Below the pieces are notes generated by a model that saw only the letters and a program-made list of their open reading frames with translations, searched no databases and had not been told where the DNA came from. A DNA stretch of 64,000 nucleotides from positions 1,543,501-1,607,500 of the forward strand of contig NC_015437.1 of assembly GCF_000208405.1 (NCBI RefSeq), given 5' to 3'. Positions 58,997 through 64,000 of the stretch are shown one piece after another. Positions within the stretch are counted from its first letter, which is position 1, and each line of letters starts with the position of its first letter. The translations under genes were made by a program, and so were the position numbers. The stretch comes from Selenomonas sputigena ATCC 35185. GTDB taxonomy: Bacteria > Bacillota > Negativicutes > Selenomonadales > Selenomonadaceae.

Positions 58997-60367
58997 TCAG
59001 TGCATGAACGGCAGCTTCATGCCGCCGAGGCCGGGGAATCCCTTGCCCTTCTTGCCTCCCTGCATCTTCTTGACCTGCTTCATCATCTTTTTCATTTCGT
59101 TGAACTGCTTCAAGAGCTTGTTCACATCCTGTACGCGCGTGCCACTGCCGAGCGCGATGCGCTTGCGGCGGCTGCCGTTGATGATGGAGATGTCCGCGCG
59201 TTCCTTCGGCGTCATGGACTTGATGATCGCCTCGATGCGGCGCACTTCCTTGCCGTTGAGGTCGATGTCCTGTCCCTGCAGCTGCTTCTTGAGCCCGCCC
59301 ATACCCGGAATCATGCCGAGGATTTGCTCAAAGGAGCCGAGCTTTCGTACCTTCTGCATCTGCGCGAGGAAATCGTCGAGCGTGAAGTCCGCCTTGCGCA
59401 GCTTCTTCTCCATCTTCTTGGCTTCTTCCGCATCGAACGTGGACTGTGCCTTCTCGATGAGGGAGAGAACGTCGCCCATGCCGAGGATGCGCGATGCCAT
59501 GCGATCGGGATGGAAAGGCTCGAGCGCTTCAAGCTTCTCGCCCATGCCGACGAACTTGATCGGGCAGCCCGTGACCGCCTTGACCGACAGCGCCGCACCG
59601 CCTCGGGCGTCGCCGTCGAGCTTCGTCAAGACGACGCCGTCGATGCCCAGCCCCTCGTTGAAGCTCTCGGCCACGTTCACGGCATCCTGACCCGTCATGG
59701 CATCGACGACGAGCAGGATCTCGTGCGGCTTGACGTCCGCCTTGATGTCCTTAAGCTCCTGCATGAGCTTCTCATCAATGTGCAGACGACCCGCCGTATC
59801 AATGATCACGACATCGTTGATGTGCGAACGCGCATGATCGATCGAACTTCTGGCAATCGTCACGGCATCCGTGCCCTGCGGCATGGAAAAGACGGGGATG
59901 CCAAGCTGCTCGCCCAACACCTGGAGCTGCTTGACGGCCGCAGGTCGATAGATATCGGCTGCGACAAGCAAAGGCTTCTTCCCCTGCTTCTTGAGAGAAA
60001 GGCCGAGCTTTCCCGCCGAGGTCGTCTTGCCTGCGCCCTGAAGTCCCGCCATCATGATGACGGTCGGCGGCACAGACGAGATATTGAGGCGGCTCTGCGT
60101 GCCTCCCATGAGTTCCGTGAGCTCCTCGTCGACAATCTTGATGACGACCTGCGCCGGCGTCAAGGTATCGAGCACATCCTGCCCGACGGCGCGCTCCTTC
60201 ACCTTCTTGATGAAATCCTTGACGACCTTGAAATTGACGTCGGCTTCGAGGAGCGCCATGCGCACCTCGCGCATCGCCTCGTTTACGTCGTCCTCCGTCA
60301 GCTTGCCATGTCCGCGCAGCTTTTTAAACGTCTGCTGCAGGCGATCCGCCAAGCTTTCAAAAATCAT
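58997..60367 (-). CDS. ffh: Signal recognition particle protein Ffh
   Basis: 456 residues: NG domain with GTPase motifs GLQGAGKTTSAGKLG, DTAGRLH and TKLDGDARGGAAL, and a Met-rich C-terminal M domain that binds SRP RNA and signal sequences (KKMMKQVKKMQGGKKGKGFPGLGGMKLPFMH in short). It overlaps ylxM by 11 bp. Confidence 0.98.
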   Translation of the reverse strand: MIFESLADRLQQTFKKLRGHGKLTEDDVNEAMREVRMALLEADVNFKVVKDFIKKVKERAVGQDVLDTLTPAQVVIKIVDEELTELMGGTQSRLNISSVPPTVIMMAGLQGAGKTTSAGKLGLSLKKQGKKPLLVAADIYRPAAVKQLQVLGEQLGIPVFSMPQGTDAVTIARSSIDHARSHINDVVIIDTAGRLHIDEKLMQELKDIKADVKPHEILLVVDAMTGQDAVNVAESFNEGLGIDGVVLTKLDGDARGGAALSVKAVTGCPIKFVGMGEKLEALEPFHPDRMASRILGMGDVLSLIEKAQSTFDAEEAKKMEKKLRKADFTLDDFLAQMQKVRKLGSFEQILGMIPGMGGLKKQLQGQDIDLNGKEVRRIEAIIKSMTPKERADISIINGSRRKRIALGSGTRVQDVNKLLKQFNEMKKMMKQVKKMQGGKKGKGFPGLGGMKLPFMH

Positions 60368-60725
60368 GCTGTACCTCCCGCTGCGCCCCTAAAAGACGCG
60401 AAATCCGCTGCAAGACCGCCTCTATGGCGGCATCGTTCTCTTCCGTGCGCAGCTTGCGAATCGCCTCGCCGATCGCCGCAAGTTCCTCGTGCTCTTTGGC
60501 AAGACGCCGCAAGAGGCCGAGCTTTTCTTCGTAGCCTTCCAGCGCCTGCTCCGATCGATGAATGATATCGTAAGCGGCCTGCCGCGAAACTCCGACCGCT
60601 TCGCCGACCTCCGCGAGGGAGAAATCGCCGAAGAGATGAAGTTCCAGACAGCGCCGCTGCTTTTCCGTGAGCAGCATGCCGTACATGTCGAACAGTTCCG
60701 CCAGATGAAAGAGTCTTTCGAGCAT
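60357..60725 (-). CDS. ylxM: YlxM family SRP-associated HTH protein
   Basis: 122 residues from ATG 60725 behind GGTGGAG. A sigma-70 region-4-like helix-turn-helix: LTEKQRRCLELHLFGDFSLA, EVGEAVGVSRQAAYDIIHRS. YlxM proteins associate with SRP in streptococci. It leads the ylxM-ffh cluster. Confidence 0.93.
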   Translation of the reverse strand: MLERLFHLAELFDMYGMLLTEKQRRCLELHLFGDFSLAEVGEAVGVSRQAAYDIIHRSEQALEGYEEKLGLLRRLAKEHEELAAIGEAIRKLRTEENDAAIEAVLQRISRLLGAQREVQHDF

Positions 60726-60796
60726 CACTCCACCCGCCTTCCTGCAAGGCACGTTTCCAAAACGGACATGCGCAGGGGATCTCCCCCGACTAGGCT

Positions 60797-60825
60797 ATTA
60801 TAAGCAAGGCGAAGCGTCCTGTCAA
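60797..60825 (-). promoter_or_regulatory. Promoter of the ylxM-ffh cluster
   Basis: TTGACA (60820-60825), 17-bp spacer, TATAAT (60797-60802), a perfect consensus. The leader is about 65 nt. Confidence 0.9.
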
Positions 60826-60868
60826 GTTTTTTCCTTGGCAGACAGATAAGATTTTTCTGTGGTTAATT

Positions 60869-60975
60869 GTAAACTACACGCACAAACGTCCACTTTGTGG
60901 ACATTGTGCGCCGCCCTTAATGAAAGTTACCCAATCAGTCTGCGCCCTTCGGGCTTGACTTCTTGGACTTTCATA
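60869..60975. repeat. 107-bp tandem repeat, copy 1
   Basis: It starts GTAAACTACACGCACAAACG. It contains the hairpin GTCCAC-TTT-GTGGAC and the outer pair TGAAAGT ... ACTTTCA, which can close a 50-base stem-loop that includes GCGCCCTTCGGGC. No coding capacity. Confidence 0.85.
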
Positions 60976-61082
60976 GTAAACTACACGCACAAACGTCCAC
61001 TTTGTGGACATTGTGCGCCGCCCTTAATGAAAGTTACCCAATCAGTCTGCGCCCTTCGGGCTTGACTTCTTGGACTTTCATA
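60976..61082. repeat. 107-bp tandem repeat, copy 2
   Basis: An apparently identical second copy directly follows the first. A third copy begins (GTAAAAC) and diverges at once. The perfect identity points to a recent duplication. The rest of 60826-61190 has no gene apart from the lysS-side terminator. Confidence 0.85.
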
Positions 61083-61127
61083 GTAAAACGAAATCGGACA
61101 CTGTGAATCTTCGCAAACACCTTGAAA

Positions 61128-61168
61128 ACAAGAGGACTGCTGCACGTCTTGCGCACAACAGTCCCTTA
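61128..61168 (-). terminator. Terminator after the 79-residue protein gene
   Basis: Imperfect stem of GGACTGTTGTGC against GTGCAGCAGTCC with a 7-base loop, then TCTTGTTTTC on the minus strand. Confidence 0.7.
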
Positions 61169-61190
61169 TGCTTTATCTCATATTTTCCAT

Positions 61191-61430
61191 TCAGCGATTG
61201 ATGTGATGCGAACCGAGGTCGTCGATGACCGCTTTTTCCTTCTTGCCGAGAACCCAGCCGAGCAGCTTGATCTCCGCATACAGTTCCATGCGCTGCTCGC
61301 GGTGGTCGCCCTGCGCCTGCATCAGCTCGTTGTACTTCTTGATCTTCACCTCGTACTGCGCCTTGACCTCCGCCTGCGAACGCATCTTCAGCGGACGCGA
61401 AGAGACTTCCGGCACCCCGTTCATATTCAT
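61191..61430 (-). CDS. Small helical protein of unknown function
   Basis: 79 residues from ATG 61430 (or the ATG 6 bases on) with AAGG upstream. Mostly charged helix: QAEVKAQYEVKIKKYNELMQ and EQRMELYAEIKLLGWVLGKK. I do not recognise the family. It lies about 45 bp after lysS and is probably co-transcribed with it. Confidence 0.65.
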   Translation of the reverse strand: MNMNGVPEVSSRPLKMRSQAEVKAQYEVKIKKYNELMQAQGDHREQRMELYAEIKLLGWVLGKKEKAVIDDLGSHHINR

Positions 61431-61475
61431 GCAATCAGCCTTCTTTCTTTGTGAAAACGTCTGCACTTCGCTCTG

Positions 61476-63513
<2,038 letters not shown>

Positions 63514-63632
63514 CAAAATTCCCCTTTTCCCGGCACTTGGCACTCCTCCGCGAGTAGGCTCGCCAGGCACGTTCCGTGCCCGGCCATCCCGCAGGAAGAA
63601 GCGCCGTCTGATACTGCCCCGTATATCCTATC

Positions 63633-63661
63633 ATTATAGGTAGCAAGCCGCACCTTGTCAA
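63633..63661 (-). promoter_or_regulatory. Promoter of the greA-lysS unit
   Basis: TTGACA (63656-63661), 17-bp spacer, TATAAT (63633-63638), a perfect consensus. The leader is about 115 nt. Confidence 0.9.
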
Positions 63662-63984
63662 TGAAGGCCGCGGCTAAAAATCCCCGCTTCAGCCGAAAGC
63701 GCGACGTCAAGCCCCGCCTGCGGCAAATGCGCGGCAAGCGCGATCTTCTTTTCACGCGGCAGTCGCTTGATCTCGCACTCGCGGCGCTGCGCCTCGCACT
63801 TTTCCGCGAACTCCTCATAGTAAAAGAGCCGCACGGGACGGCGGCTCCTCGTATACTTCGCGCCCCTGCCCGCATTGTGCGCGGCAAGGCGTTTCTCCAA
63901 GTCGTTCGTCCATCCCGTGTAGAGCGTACCGTCTGCACAGACGAGGATGTAAGTGAACGCCTTCACCTCACTCTTTTTCCTCAC
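63658..63984 (-). CDS. GIY-YIG domain protein (YazA/YhbQ-like, UPF0213)
   Basis: 108 residues from GTG 63984. The GIY-YIG motif reads [22 protein letters not shown], with [20 protein letters not shown], and a catalytic-type Glu in [15 protein letters not shown]. These single-domain nucleases have no settled role. It overlaps the end of the upstream gene. Confidence 0.93.
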   Translation of the reverse strand: MRKKSEVKAFTYILVCADGTLYTGWTNDLEKRLAAHNAGRGAKYTRSRRPVRLFYYEEFAEKCEAQRRECEIKRLPREKKIALAAHLPQAGLDVALSAEAGIFSRGLH

Positions 63985-64000
63985 GGCGAATCGTGACCTT
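63968..64000 (-). CDS. C-terminal tail of an upstream gene, possibly the YabB-like tRNA methyltransferase
   Basis: Only [10 protein letters not shown] and a TGA stop are visible, overlapping the GIY-YIG start. In Bacillus the yabB gene (tRNA1Val methyltransferase family) precedes yazA, so this is the likeliest identity, but it is an inference from gene order alone. Confidence 0.35.
   Translation of the reverse strand, partial: KVTIRREEKE

Noticed and set aside
60869-61082. CRISPR-like repeat
   Set aside because: Only two directly adjacent 107-bp copies with no unique spacers and no cas genes.

Overview
The window looks like a chromosomal stretch of a GC-rich Firmicute, most likely a Selenomonas-like member of the Negativicutes. 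This is an inference from gene order and base composition; no search was run. Several Firmicute synteny blocks are present: ylxM-ffh-rpsP-khpA-ylqD-rimM-trmD, a ywiB-like gene next to argS, rpoE and pyrG, and a yabB-yazA-like end. Promoters are of the sigma-A type, many with an extended -10 (TGn). TTG and GTG starts behind strong Shine-Dalgarno sites are common. Almost every gene is on the minus strand. I see no prophage, IS transposase, CRISPR array or rRNA.

Layout. 1-2,600: larB-larC-larE, making the nickel-pincer (NPN) cofactor; larE runs off the left edge. 2,600-4,230: a coiled-coil protein, coaD and rsmD, divergent from a DUF4127 gene at 4,340-6,013. 6,100: tRNA-Ser(GCU) with its own promoter and terminator. 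6,300-14,550: a duplicated secreted protein, a CDF transporter, an M18 aminopeptidase, then dusB-coaX-birA and ftsH. 14,900-17,200: an ABC exporter (ATPase, FtsX-like permease, DUF4418). 17,350-21,480: three adjacent HD-GYP-like paralogues. 21,689-24,262: clpB with a symmetric heptad operator. 24,500-25,450: a RelE/HigB-like toxin, a tiny antitoxin-like protein and a membrane protein.

25,520-36,660 is a metal and cofactor region. An exported CbiK-like chelatase sits behind a cobalamin riboswitch. A five-gene Opp/Nik-type ABC importer sits behind a second cobalamin riboswitch. Between them lie a CopA copper ATPase with a CopZ-like C-terminal domain and an M20 amidohydrolase. Taken together the riboswitch units suggest uptake and insertion of cobalt, or corrinoid uptake, shut off when B12 is sufficient.

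36,670-46,330: mazG, a nitroreductase, a secreted GH84 enzyme overlapping pyrG, rpoE, argS, DUF1934, then DUF697-like, secreted DUF985-cupin, patatin and DUF5348 genes. 46,430-55,780: proS, ispG, rseP, dxr, cdsA, uppS (isoprenoid and envelope lipid synthesis) and priA. 55,888-64,000: a 3D-domain protein, the trmD-to-ylxM block, a 107-bp tandem repeat, lysS, greA and a GIY-YIG protein.

The strongest candidates for something new are: an internal ribosome-binding site that could release a free CopZ-like chaperone from copA mRNA; three tandem HD-GYP proteins that all lack the histidine of the HD dyad; the palindromic double-heptad operator at clpB; the paired cobalamin riboswitch units; and two repeat families (a palindromic MITE-like element in three places and a 107-bp tandem repeat).
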